Origin: Turicibacter sp. TJ11
GTDB taxonomy: Bacteria > Bacillota_I > Bacilli_A > MOL361 > Turicibacteraceae
NCBI RefSeq assembly: GCF_021497505.1
Contig: NZ_CP069349.1
Location: 955,861 to 1,019,860, forward strand
Length of the DNA: 64,000 nucleotides
Direction of reading: 5' to 3'
The position numbers and the translations under genes were made by a program. This document shows, piece after piece, positions 18,745-27,269 of this stretch. Below the pieces are notes generated by a model that was not told the DNA's origin, ran no database searches, and saw nothing but the letters and a program-made list of their open reading frames with translations. How positions within the stretch are numbered: position 1 is the first letter of the stretch; every line of letters starts with the position of its first letter.

Positions 18745-18908
18745 GTATTAATAGCTCCTCTTCATTACTGAAGGAGTGTTACAGGTATTCCCTGCAACCC
18801 CAAGCTAGACATCCGCCAATGCTAACTTTCGGCGATGATTACCTTTCCTATTCTTCTTCGTCTGCCGACTCCAAATAGTACTCTGACGCACCGCTACCTC
18901 TATACGAT
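18745..18908 (-). promoter_or_regulatory. Lysine riboswitch (L-box)
   Basis: The minus-strand transcript contains the conserved lysine-aptamer blocks in order: AGAGGTAGCGG (18891-18901), CAGAGTA, GGAAAGG, ATCGCCGAAAG, TTGGCGGATG, GGGGTTGCAG and the paired CTGTAAC. A closing P1-like pairing joins ATAG at the 5' end and CTAT near 18750. Lysine binding should favour the terminator at 18700-18727 and shut off the ABC importer when lysine is plentiful. Recognition rests on motif order and spacing, not a covariance search. Confidence 0.88.
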
Positions 18909-18925
18909 TTTTTCTTGTTGAAGTT

Positions 18926-18954
18926 AATATACCATAATTTTACATATAGTGCAA
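18926..18954 (-). promoter_or_regulatory. Sigma-A promoter of the lysine-riboswitch transporter operon
   Basis: On the minus strand TTGCAC, 17 bases, TATATT. The start site falls just upstream of the riboswitch aptamer. Confidence 0.75.
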
Positions 18955-19056
18955 GTATTGTTAATTAATTTTATTCATTTTATATTTCAAGATCATTTAT
19001 TTTAGAATCATTTTTAATAAAATATAACTGTAATTTATAAACTCTATCCTCTTAAA

Positions 19057-19087
19057 CAAAAAGACATAGGCTAATCCTATGTCTTTT
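19057..19087 (-). terminator. Terminator of mutS2
   Basis: AAAAGACATAGG and CCTATGTCTTTTT pair around a short loop, with a T run on the minus strand just after the stop codon. Confidence 0.88.
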
Positions 19088-19090
19088 ATT

Positions 19091-21436
19091 CTATTTCAAT
19101 TCAACAACGGTTGCACCCGTTCCACCTTCACCAGCTCCACCAAATCTAAATGAAGCGACATGTTTGTTATTTTTTAAATATTTATGAACCCCTTGACGAA
19201 GTGCACCTGTACCATGTCCGTGAATAATGGTAACGGATTGATATCCCGCTAATAAAATATCGTCGAAGTATTTATCTAAACGTAACATCGCATCTTCATA
19301 ACGTTCTCCACGTAAATCTAATTGAATCCCTACGTTTGTATTACGTTTATGAATCACTTTACCTTTTTTCGTTTCTTGTTTTTTAACCGCTGGACGAATG
19401 TATTCTAAGTCCTCTTCTTTAATGTTAACTTTCATCATTCCAAGTTGTACCATCCACTCACCATTTTTCGTTTTTTCAATGAGTTCTCCTTGACGACTTA
19501 ATGAAAGCACCATGACCTCATCTCCAGCTTTTAATGGTCCTTTATTTTTAGCTTTACGTTTAAATTGTTCTGCTTGCTTCGCTTCTGATCGTTTAAGTGA
19601 GGTTAATTTTTCTGTTAACTCATGATCTTTAATTGTTAAATCGGCGACTTTTTTCGCTTGGCGTAAATCTGCTACGATTTGTTCTGCCTCTTCTTTCGCT
19701 TGACGAATATTTTCAAACGCTTCTTTTTTAATGTCTTCAAGGACACGTTCACGCTCGGCTTCAAACTTCGCAATCTTACGTTCATAATCAAGACGCATCT
19801 CTTCTACTTCTTGATTTTGCTTTTGTAACAGTTGAATTTCGCGATCAAGCTCAAGTCCACGATCTTCTAATTTTGTAATTAAATCGGTCATCTCTGTACG
19901 TTCCGTTTCAACATAAGCACGAGCTGATGATAAGATAACTTCTTTTAATCCAAGGCGTTTTGAAATTTCAAAGGCATTTGAACGTCCTGGAACTCCAACT
20001 AATAAACGATATGTTGGAGATAATGTCTCAATATTAAATTCAACTGATGCATTAATGACATCATCATTTTCATAAGCATACGCTTTTAATTCTGGATAAT
20101 GTGACGTGGCAATCGTTCTTGCTCCACGAACTTTGACATAATCTAAAATAGAAATAGCTAGTGATGCTCCCTCTTTTGGATCTGTTCCCGCTCCTAATTC
20201 GTCAAATAAGATTAAACTATTAACCGTTAAACGTTCCATGATACGAACGATATTAGTCATGTGCGATGAAAAGGTTGATAAACTTTGTTCAATACTTTGT
20301 TCATCTCCAATATCAGCAAAAACATGATCAAAAATCGCTAACTGTGATGTTTCATGAGCTGGAATTAAAAGTCCTGATTGAGCCATTAATGTTAATAATC
20401 CCACTGTTTTTAGTGTGACTGTTTTTCCACCTGTATTTGGTCCGGTAATCACAATCGTCGTATACTCATCACCCAGTTCAATATCATTTGGAACAACAGT
20501 TTTCGGATCAATTAATGGATGACGAGCTGCGACTAATCGAATAATTCCTTTTGTGTTCATCGTTGGACGTGTCGCTTGAATCATACGAGCATATTTACCT
20601 TTAGCAAACATAAAATCAATTTCACCAAGGACATCCACGTTAACGGCTAATGCATCAACGAACTTTTTCACTTCTTCTGTTAAAGCGCGTAAAATACGTT
20701 CAATTTCACGACGTTCTTCTACATGATATTCTTGTAACTTATTATTTAAATCAACCACTTCTTTAGGTTCAATAAAATACGTATTTCCTGAAGAAGATTG
20801 ATCGTGAACCGTTCCACCAAATGTGTTTTTTGCCTCCGCACGAACTGGAACCACGTAACGATCATTACGCATCGTCACAATACCATCTGTTAACTTATTA
20901 CGACGTTCGGATACAACTTGATTTAAACGCTCTTTAATTCTTGCTTCCGTACTTTGAATCGCACGACGGATACTACGTAACTCAGGTGATGCACTATCTA
21001 ACACATACCCTGTTTCATCAATACAATCATTAATAGCTGTTTGTAAATTATTTAAAGAAACTAAACTACTCACTTGTGATGAAAAAATAGGTGTTTCTAC
21101 TTTAATTTCATTTAAACGCTCTGCGAATGCTTTTAATTGTGAAACCGCATATAATAAGCGACTAATCGATAATAATTCTTGTGCGTTTAACATCGCAGAA
21201 ATTTTTGCTCGTTTAATCGCTTCTGTAATATCTGTCACACCACCTAATGGGGCTTCTCCTAAGGTTAAAATAATACGTAAAGCTTCCTCAGATTGATTTA
21301 GTGAATACTCCACTTGTTTTTCATCGACCGATGGAGTTAAATACTCCACTCGCTTTTGACCAAGTGAACAAGCACATAATGAGTCAACCGTTTGTTTAAT
21401 CTTATTAAATTCTAATATTTGAATGGCTTGTTTCAT
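19091..21436 (-). CDS. mutS2: Endonuclease/ATPase MutS2
   Basis: MutS-family ATPase that limits homologous recombination and, in Bacillota, acts in ribosome rescue. The 781-residue protein lacks the MutS mismatch-reading domain and has the lever and clamp helices, the ATPase core with Walker A ITGPNTGGKT near residue 330 and Walker B SLILFDELGAGTDP, a long coiled coil (residues about 510-620), and a C-terminal Smr nuclease domain (LDLRGERYEDA, IIHGHGTGALRQGVH). It starts after GAGTGAGG and appears monocistronic. Confidence 0.97.
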   Translation of the reverse strand: MKQAIQILEFNKIKQTVDSLCACSLGQKRVEYLTPSVDEKQVEYSLNQSEEALRIILTLGEAPLGGVTDITEAIKRAKISAMLNAQELLSISRLLYAVSQLKAFAERLNEIKVETPIFSSQVSSLVSLNNLQTAINDCIDETGYVLDSASPELRSIRRAIQSTEARIKERLNQVVSERRNKLTDGIVTMRNDRYVVPVRAEAKNTFGGTVHDQSSSGNTYFIEPKEVVDLNNKLQEYHVEERREIERILRALTEEVKKFVDALAVNVDVLGEIDFMFAKGKYARMIQATRPTMNTKGIIRLVAARHPLIDPKTVVPNDIELGDEYTTIVITGPNTGGKTVTLKTVGLLTLMAQSGLLIPAHETSQLAIFDHVFADIGDEQSIEQSLSTFSSHMTNIVRIMERLTVNSLILFDELGAGTDPKEGASLAISILDYVKVRGARTIATSHYPELKAYAYENDDVINASVEFNIETLSPTYRLLVGVPGRSNAFEISKRLGLKEVILSSARAYVETERTEMTDLITKLEDRGLELDREIQLLQKQNQEVEEMRLDYERKIAKFEAERERVLEDIKKEAFENIRQAKEEAEQIVADLRQAKKVADLTIKDHELTEKLTSLKRSEAKQAEQFKRKAKNKGPLKAGDEVMVLSLSRQGELIEKTKNGEWMVQLGMMKVNIKEEDLEYIRPAVKKQETKKGKVIHKRNTNVGIQLDLRGERYEDAMLRLDKYFDDILLAGYQSVTIIHGHGTGALRQGVHKYLKNNKHVASFRFGGAGEGGTGATVVELK

Positions 21437-21863
21437 TTACCTCACTCCAACTAATTTAAAAAATGAAAAAATTTGATCTGTTTTATTTTAACATAAAAAC
21501 AAATAAAAACCTAGCCTTCGAACGAATCCGATAACTAAGAAATAAGCGTTCATTTTAAGCTTTTTACTCTTGCTTAATCAGCAATGGTTTTATCAATAGT
21601 GTACCCCATGTTTGTCATTAGACATAGGAATTTTAGATGTTTTTTGGTAAAATTATAATATCTATAAGTCCAGATAAGTTTTTCATATCGTAAAAACTTT
21701 TAGCTGGACTATAGTCTGTCTTAGTATTAAAAAGAATTCCTAACTAATCCTGCTATAAAATGATGAAATATATTTCTGTTTCCATATCTATATGGATAAG
21801 GTTAGATAAACGTTCATTTAGATGACGGATCTAAACTTATATCTAAAAAGGGACGGTGTAAAG
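21437..21863. other. Divergent intergenic region of mutS2 and rnhC
   Basis: About 430 bases without a convincing gene. It holds the promoters of the two divergent genes, which I cannot pin down with confidence, and the long imperfect inverted repeat at 21662-21715. Confidence 0.5.
21662..21715 (+). repeat. Long imperfect inverted repeat upstream of rnhC
   Basis: Arms of 22-23 bases flank an 8-base loop. CTATA-AGTCCAG faces CTGGACTATAG, and AAGTTTTT faces AAAAACTT, with only a short bulge between. There is no T run, so it is not a simple terminator. It could be a structured leader or the footprint of a miniature element. Confidence 0.55.
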
Positions 21864-22775
21864 ATGGCAACAATCACACTAACAGTATCTCAGCAACAAT
21901 TAGAAAAAATGTATCAAACCTATCAAAACCAGATTATAAAAGTGCCCAATCATACACTTTTTCAAGCAAAAACTTCTCATTGTACGATTACAGCTTACTT
22001 AAGTAAAAAAGTCGTCTTCCAAGGAAAATCACCTGAAATCGAAGCAGCTAAATGGCAATCATCACCTACTATGTCTTCATCCAAAAAAGCATTAACATCT
22101 TCACTTCCAGCAACGATTAAAACATTAAGTGCCGTTGGGTGTGATGAAGTGGGAACCGGTGATTACTTTGGTCCATTAGTCGTTTGCTGTGCTTATGTTG
22201 AACAACATTTAATCGATCAATTACAAACAATGGGAATTAAAGACTCTAAAGCTTTAAAAGATCCTGAAATTTGTCACTTAGCTTCGAAAATTGAAACGTT
22301 AATTCCACATCAAGTGCTTATTTTACCGAATGAAAAATATAATAAAATGGTCGATCAAGGAATGAATGCTAATGCTATTAAGGCGTTTTTACATAATCAA
22401 GCCCTTAATAAATTAACACAATCATTACCTACTTATCCTAATTATTTAATCATGGATGAATTTGTGAATGAAAAAAAATATTTTGAATACTTAAAGCAAT
22501 TACCTAAACAACCTGTCATCGTAAAAGAAAATCTTCACTTCATTCAAAAGGGAGAATCCGTTCACGTGGCAGTAGCCGCTGCCTCTATTTTAGCACGTGC
22601 TTCATTTGTTAAATACATGAATATTATGAGTAAAAAACTAAACTTTGATTTACCTAAAGGTGCTGGAAGTCCAGTCGATGCAGCGGGACGCCAATTTGTT
22701 AAACAATTTGGCGAGGCTAAATTAAAAGAACTAACGAAGTGGCATTTTGCAAATACTCAAAAAATTCTAAAATAA
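21864..22775 (+). CDS. rnhC: Ribonuclease HIII
   Basis: Cuts the RNA strand of RNA-DNA hybrids. The 303-residue protein has the TBP-like N-terminal domain found in RNase HIII and a catalytic domain with GCDEVGTGDYFGPLVV (first Asp-Glu pair, near residue 85), KDSKAL, and IMDEFVN with a further active-site Asp. The ATG at 21864 is favoured (a GGTG stretch 5 bases upstream, and the resulting MATITLTVSQQQLEK start fits the family). The frame could extend to 21822, but no ribosome-binding site supports it. Confidence 0.94.
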   Translation: MATITLTVSQQQLEKMYQTYQNQIIKVPNHTLFQAKTSHCTITAYLSKKVVFQGKSPEIEAAKWQSSPTMSSSKKALTSSLPATIKTLSAVGCDEVGTGDYFGPLVVCCAYVEQHLIDQLQTMGIKDSKALKDPEICHLASKIETLIPHQVLILPNEKYNKMVDQGMNANAIKAFLHNQALNKLTQSLPTYPNYLIMDEFVNEKKYFEYLKQLPKQPVIVKENLHFIQKGESVHVAVAAASILARASFVKYMNIMSKKLNFDLPKGAGSPVDAAGRQFVKQFGEAKLKELTKWHFANTQKILK

Positions 22776-22788
22776 TCTTTTAAACAAA

Positions 22789-22826
22789 ATCAAAAAAGAA
22801 CTGGATCTCATCCAGTTCTTTTTTAG
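22789..22826. terminator. Shared terminator of rnhC and the rhomboid gene
   Basis: AAAAAAGAACTGGAT, loop CTC, ATCCAGTTCTTTTTT: a strong symmetric hairpin between converging genes. Confidence 0.92.
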
Positions 22827-22861
22827 TTATGACTTTTAAACTCTGATCTTAAACCTGAGTT

Positions 22862-24121
22862 TTATTCTAAACCAAGTGTTTTAATAAATTCTAACGCTTT
22901 TTTAGGTTGCCCTGTTTCTAAGTAATAAGCAATCATGGCCTGATTCGTTTGATTATAATCGGTATGCTCCGTAAGAGCTGCCCCACGATTCATTAATCCT
23001 ACTAACAACAAAATCATCGTTGCTGTGGCTAATAATGTTCGTGAAAGATAATAAGTATGCTTTGGCAATCCTAGAATACTAGCAATTAAAAAGCCTCCTA
23101 AAAAGCCTCCTAGATGTCCATAAAAATCAATGCTTGGATCAAGCACAAGCCAAAAAACAGAAATCAATAAAATAGGAAAAACTAACGTGCGAACAAAGTG
23201 CATAAAGACTTTGCGCTTTTCAATTCCTAAAAATAGTAATGCTCCTAATAATCCATACGCTACGGTTGAGGCACCTAAAGAAGGTCCTTCGACAAAGGCA
23301 TAGCTACACAAATTCCCAAAGAAAGCGGATCCTAATATAATGACTAACGTGCGCCACCAGCCAAAGACTTGCTCGATCATTTTTCCAAATTGATAAATAA
23401 AGACAACATTAAATAATAAATGCATCAGATCAATATGTAAAAATGCTGATGTCAACAAACGATAATACTGTCCACTTAAAATAAGCGGATTATATTTCGC
23501 ACCATATTCAATGGCCACCGCTGCTCCCCATTGTGAAACAGGCTTAAATTGTAAAAAGGCAAAAACAGCAATTAAACTAGCCATAAATAAATAAGTAACT
23601 ATTGATTTATTTTGAAAAAGTAACATTTTTCTAACACTTAATGCTTTTTCTTTCGTTGACTGCTGCATTTGACTAATTAATTCAACCATCGGACGATTTA
23701 AATCCGCTTTTTTTAATTTAGGAAAAAGTGGTTGTAACTCCGTATTTTCTGTTAAATCCGTGGATTGGTTGACATGAACAATCTTTAAATAGGTGCGGTG
23801 AGAGTCAAGGATACGTGAACTATAGGAATCTAAATTTAAAATAATGACATTCAATCGTCCCATTAAATAGCGACGTCGGATTCGTGAACGAACGAGATCG
23901 ACTTGTTTAAACAAATGATTAGCTTGTTCTTCACTAAAAATGCTACGTTGATTCACATAGATTAACTGAACAGTCGGATGAGATAAGTTCTCGAGCCAAA
24001 TATCACGTTCATTTCCTACATAAATATAATCCTCTTCGACCATTAAATAGTTAATAATATTCATGGCTAATTCACTTTGTATATCAATTCGAATTTCTTT
24101 CATCACACCTGGATTACTCAT
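22862..24121 (-). CDS. Rhomboid-family intramembrane serine protease (GluP-like)
   Basis: Predicted to cleave membrane proteins within the bilayer. The 419-residue protein has a soluble N-terminal domain of about 165 residues, a six-to-seven-helix rhomboid core, and a short helical tail that may be a TPR remnant. Catalytic features are present: HIDLMHLLFN, the serine in LGASTVAYGLLGA, and the histidine in YGHLGGFLGG. AGGTGA lies 7 bases before the ATG. It directly follows rluD (17-base gap) and is probably co-transcribed. Architecture resembles B. subtilis GluP; the substrates are unknown. Confidence 0.9.
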   Translation of the reverse strand: MSNPGVMKEIRIDIQSELAMNIINYLMVEEDYIYVGNERDIWLENLSHPTVQLIYVNQRSIFSEEQANHLFKQVDLVRSRIRRRYLMGRLNVIILNLDSYSSRILDSHRTYLKIVHVNQSTDLTENTELQPLFPKLKKADLNRPMVELISQMQQSTKEKALSVRKMLLFQNKSIVTYLFMASLIAVFAFLQFKPVSQWGAAVAIEYGAKYNPLILSGQYYRLLTSAFLHIDLMHLLFNVVFIYQFGKMIEQVFGWWRTLVIILGSAFFGNLCSYAFVEGPSLGASTVAYGLLGALLFLGIEKRKVFMHFVRTLVFPILLISVFWLVLDPSIDFYGHLGGFLGGFLIASILGLPKHTYYLSRTLLATATMILLLVGLMNRGAALTEHTDYNQTNQAMIAYYLETGQPKKALEFIKTLGLE

Positions 24122-24138
24122 GCTTATATCACCTATAC

Positions 24139-25053
24139 CTATCCTAAAATTTCAAGACTCTCTAATGCCTCTTCAAAATACGATGGAAGTGGCGTCGAGA
24201 ACTCCATATACTCTCCTGTATTTGGATGGTCAAATCCTAAAATAGCTGCATGTAAAAATTGTCCATTCTCTCCACCAATTGTCTTACGTGGTCCATATTG
24301 AGGATCTCCTGCTAATGGATAACCAATATACTTCATATGAACACGGATTTGGTGTGTTCGACCTGTTTCAAGACGACATTCAATCATCGTAAAGTCTTTA
24401 AAACGTTTCAACACTTTAAAGTGTGTCACCGCATGTTTTCCACCTTCGATGACCGTCATTTTTTTACGATCTTTTGGATCTCGACCAATTGGCGCATCAA
24501 TCGTTCCGTTATCATGTGGAATCACTCCATGAACTAACGCAATATAGCGACGAGTCACTGTTTTTTCCACTAGTTGATTTACTAAAGACTCATGTGCCAC
24601 ATCGTTTTTAGCGACCATTAATAATCCTGACGTATCTTTATCAATTCGGTGAACAATTCCCGGACGTAAGACACCATTAATTCCAGATAAATTTTTAGCT
24701 TGAGCCATTAATCCATTTACTAATGTTCCACTCATACTTCCTGGAGCTGGATGCACCACCATTCCTGATGGTTTGTTAACCACAATGACATAATCATCTT
24801 CATAAACGATATCTAAGTCCATCTCTTCAGGAACGACATCTAATGCTTCTGGTTCAGGAATTGTCACTTCGATTTCATCGTTTAAGCGACATTTATAATT
24901 CGCCTTTTCATGTTTTCCATTAATTAATACTTTTTGTTCTTTAATTAACTGTTGAATATATGAACGTGATAAATCGCTAAATAATTCATTTAACACTTTA
25001 TCTAAACGCACACCTACTAATTCACTTGGTACTAAGACTGTCTCTTGTTCCAT
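24139..25053 (-). CDS. rluD: Large-subunit-type pseudouridine synthase (RluD family)
   Basis: Converts uridine to pseudouridine, most likely in 23S rRNA. The 304-residue protein has an N-terminal S4 RNA-binding domain (VRLDKVLNELFSDLSRSYIQQLIK) and a catalytic domain with the RluA-family motif HRIDKDTSGLLMVAK, whose Asp is the nucleophile. The ATG at 25053 is chosen because AAGGA sits 9 bases upstream; the in-frame GTG at 25071 overlaps that site. lspA lies upstream, matching lspA-ylyB order in B. subtilis. The exact target site is not certain. Confidence 0.93.
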   Translation of the reverse strand: MEQETVLVPSELVGVRLDKVLNELFSDLSRSYIQQLIKEQKVLINGKHEKANYKCRLNDEIEVTIPEPEALDVVPEEMDLDIVYEDDYVIVVNKPSGMVVHPAPGSMSGTLVNGLMAQAKNLSGINGVLRPGIVHRIDKDTSGLLMVAKNDVAHESLVNQLVEKTVTRRYIALVHGVIPHDNGTIDAPIGRDPKDRKKMTVIEGGKHAVTHFKVLKRFKDFTMIECRLETGRTHQIRVHMKYIGYPLAGDPQYGPRKTIGGENGQFLHAAILGFDHPNTGEYMEFSTPLPSYFEEALESLEILG

Positions 25054-25158
25054 AAACGCCCATCCTTTCACAAAGCAGAAAGCTATTTATGCATTTACTA
25101 CTTATCTTGTTGCTATTTTTATATCGATACTTAGGTGTAGAGTGAAATGCAGCTATTA

Positions 25159-25626
25159 TTACGACTTAGGATCACGTTTTACATCTAAAAACGCATCGAC
25201 TGCCATTAAAAAGACCCCAATACATAACGCACTATCGGCGATATTGAAGATTGGAAAATCATAACCAAAAATATACGTATTGATAAAATCAACCACATGC
25301 TGATACATCACACGATCAATGAAATTTCCAATGGCCCCACCTAAAATAAGTGATAACGCAATGACTAAAAGTTTTTCTTTTTTAACATCTAGTCGACGAA
25401 TCCATAAAATCACCACTCCAATAACGATTAAAGTGACCACATAAAAGAAAAGCATTTTCCCTTGTAAAATACCCCACGCAGCCCCTTCGTTACGATGAGA
25501 TGTGATGTATAAAAAATGATCGATGATTGAAATCGATTGCCCGATTGTCATGTACTTAACAACTAAAAACTTTGTTAATTGATCGATGATAATCGTTGCA
25601 GCTACAATCCATAACACAAGCCACAT
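25159..25626 (-). CDS. lspA: Lipoprotein signal peptidase
   Basis: Membrane aspartyl protease that removes signal peptides from prolipoproteins, such as the binding protein at 17858-18667. The 155-residue protein has four transmembrane helices and both catalytic aspartates in their usual settings, GNFIDRV and FNIADSAL. The ATG follows GTGAGG. It precedes rluD by about 105 bases. Confidence 0.96.
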   Translation of the reverse strand: MWLVLWIVAATIIIDQLTKFLVVKYMTIGQSISIIDHFLYITSHRNEGAAWGILQGKMLFFYVVTLIVIGVVILWIRRLDVKKEKLLVIALSLILGGAIGNFIDRVMYQHVVDFINTYIFGYDFPIFNIADSALCIGVFLMAVDAFLDVKRDPKS

Positions 25627-26061
25627 TTACCTCACTACTCCTTTAGTATTCGTTTTATTTTGACATTTTAACATTATAACAAACAATTCATTATTTGTAT
25701 ATAATATTTACCTTTAGTGGAAAGCACTTCTTGGAATTTTAATGACTTCGTTCTTCATTCACAAGTCGTATCTTTTTTTTACTAGTTTTTGTAAGAAACG
25801 TCATCTGCGAATCACTTTTTTTCATGAGAAAACGATCACTATCTTTCAAATCAAAAATCACTATTTAACTTAACTTAACGATTTGTTTATTTATCTCGAC
25901 GATTGGCAATTAGATCACATCATGTTCTTTTTAGATTTGATTCTCTAATTCCATCAGGTGTTAAATCTGTTTCATTCATTAAAATTTTTAATGTTACTTT
26001 TATAGTCTATCACAAAAATGAAGTTTTAAAGTTTAATTTTCTTCTTTTCTTTTTTAAGCAC
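25627..26061. other. AT-rich noncoding stretch upstream of lspA
   Basis: About 430 bases between lspA and the cold-shock gene terminator. A TATAAT on the minus strand at about 25675-25680 may be the lspA -10. No gene, repeat or recognised RNA motif is seen in the rest. Confidence 0.4.
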
Positions 26062-26087
26062 AAAAAAACCGCTGAACACTCAGCGGT
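26062..26087 (-). terminator. Terminator of the cold-shock gene
   Basis: On the minus strand ACCGCTGA, loop GTGT, TCAGCGGT, then a run of seven T residues. Confidence 0.9.
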
Positions 26088-26108
26088 CTTTCATTTATGA
26101 TCTCTTAG

Positions 26109-26312
26109 TTATAAACTTTTTGGAACTACATTTTGAGCTTGGAACCCACGTGGTCCTTGTGTTGCTTCAAACGTTACTTTTTGACCTTCTTCAAGACGTT
26201 TAAATCCGTCTGTTTGAATAGCTGAAAAGTGAACAAAAACATCGTTTCCATTTTCTGTAGAAATAAATCCAAAACCTTTTTCCTCATTAAACCATTTAAC
26301 TGTACCTTTCAT
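26109..26312 (-). CDS. Cold-shock protein (CspA family)
   Basis: Small single-stranded RNA/DNA-binding chaperone. The 67-residue protein is a complete cold-shock domain with RNP1 KGFGFI at residues 12-17 and RNP2 VFVHF at residues 25-29, ending in the usual [16 protein letters not shown] precedes the ATG by 7 bases. A consensus promoter 140 bases upstream gives a long structured leader, the usual arrangement for cold-inducible csp mRNAs. I cannot tell which of several csp paralogues this is. Confidence 0.96.
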   Translation of the reverse strand: MKGTVKWFNEEKGFGFISTENGNDVFVHFSAIQTDGFKRLEEGQKVTFEATQGPRGFQAQNVVPKSL

Positions 26313-26335
26313 ATTGGTACCTCCTAAAATTTATT

Positions 26336-26369
26336 TCTGTAATAAATGAAAAATTCACGTATTATTACA
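26336..26369 (-). promoter_or_regulatory. Leader hairpin of the cold-shock mRNA
   Basis: CTGTAATAA and TTATTACAG pair perfectly (9 bp) in the 5' untranslated region, ending about 10 bases before the AGGAGG site. It may be a temperature-sensitive element; the sequence shows only the pairing. Confidence 0.45.
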
Positions 26370-26456
26370 GATTACATCAAGTGGTGGAATATAATCTCTA
26401 ATAACATGTGAATTTCACAAACGTTAAGGCTATAAACAACTACTGAACATACTCTT

Positions 26457-26485
26457 ATTATACGCGACTTTCCTAAAAATGTCAA
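26457..26485 (-). promoter_or_regulatory. Consensus sigma-A promoter of the cold-shock gene
   Basis: On the minus strand TTGACA, 17 bases, TATAAT. It implies a 5' untranslated region of about 140 bases. Confidence 0.9.
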
Positions 26486-26565
26486 TGAAAGTTAGTTGTT
26501 TTTTGATTTTAGTTCATAACTCCTTTTTGCCTAACGTTTGATCTGAACTTTTAATCAATCATAAA

Positions 26566-26594
26566 AATGGTCACCAACTTGAACTTTGGTGACA
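26566..26594 (-). terminator. Probable terminator of comEB
   Basis: GTCACCAA and TTGGTGAC pair (8 bp) and are followed on the minus strand by CATTTTTAT. Confidence 0.65.
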
Positions 26595-26616
26595 ATTTCG
26601 ACTACGCTCAATCTTT

Positions 26617-27093
26617 TTAATCAATTTGAGTTTCAACCGTTAATTTAACCTCTTTCATCTGACGATATTTAACTCCCGCTGCATCAAGCATTCGTTTAGA
26701 AGCAATCGTACTATCTGTATGAGCATATTTATCACTCATGTAAATAATTTCTTCAATGCCTGATTGAATAATATATTTCGCACATTCATGACAAGGAAAC
26801 AACGAAACATAAAGACGACATTTTTTTAATGGAATCGTACTATTTAAAATCGCATTTTGCTCGGCGTGAACGACATAAGGGTACTTCGTATTTAAAAAGT
26901 CTCCTTCACGCTCCCACGGAAATTCGACATCTGAACATCCATGTGGAAATCCATTATAACCAATTCCTACAATTCGATGATCCTCATTGACGATACATGC
27001 ACCTACTTGTGTTTGAGGATCCTTACTTCTCATGGCTGATAGTAATGAAATCCCCATAAAATATTCATCCCAGCTTAAATAATTTTCACGCAT
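26617..27093 (-). CDS. comEB: dCMP/cytidine deaminase family protein (ComEB-like)
   Basis: Zinc enzyme that deaminates dCMP to dUMP, feeding dTMP synthesis. The 158-residue protein has the zinc and proton-shuttle motif HAEQNAIL near residue 74 and the second zinc motif PCHECAKYII, with the substrate loop GIGYNGFPHGCSD. GGAGGAATG-type spacing marks the start. It lies between the cold-shock gene and ileS, and appears monocistronic. In B. subtilis the orthologue lies beside competence gene comEA, but no comE gene is seen here, so a metabolic role is the simplest view. Confidence 0.92.
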   Translation of the reverse strand: MRENYLSWDEYFMGISLLSAMRSKDPQTQVGACIVNEDHRIVGIGYNGFPHGCSDVEFPWEREGDFLNTKYPYVVHAEQNAILNSTIPLKKCRLYVSLFPCHECAKYIIQSGIEEIIYMSDKYAHTDSTIASKRMLDAAGVKYRQMKEVKLTVETQID

Positions 27094-27269
27094 TTGATCA
27101 TTCCTCCTTCATTCAAAGAGTGATGTCCCTTTAATTCTAACAAGTATTTCATCGCTTGACTCTAATTATATCATAGTTTGTAAAGAACCATCTTTACAGT
27201 CTTATTCACTTCGATTTATCATTTAAAAAAGACAATAGCCCTTAGCTATTGTCTTTTCATTGATTTAAA

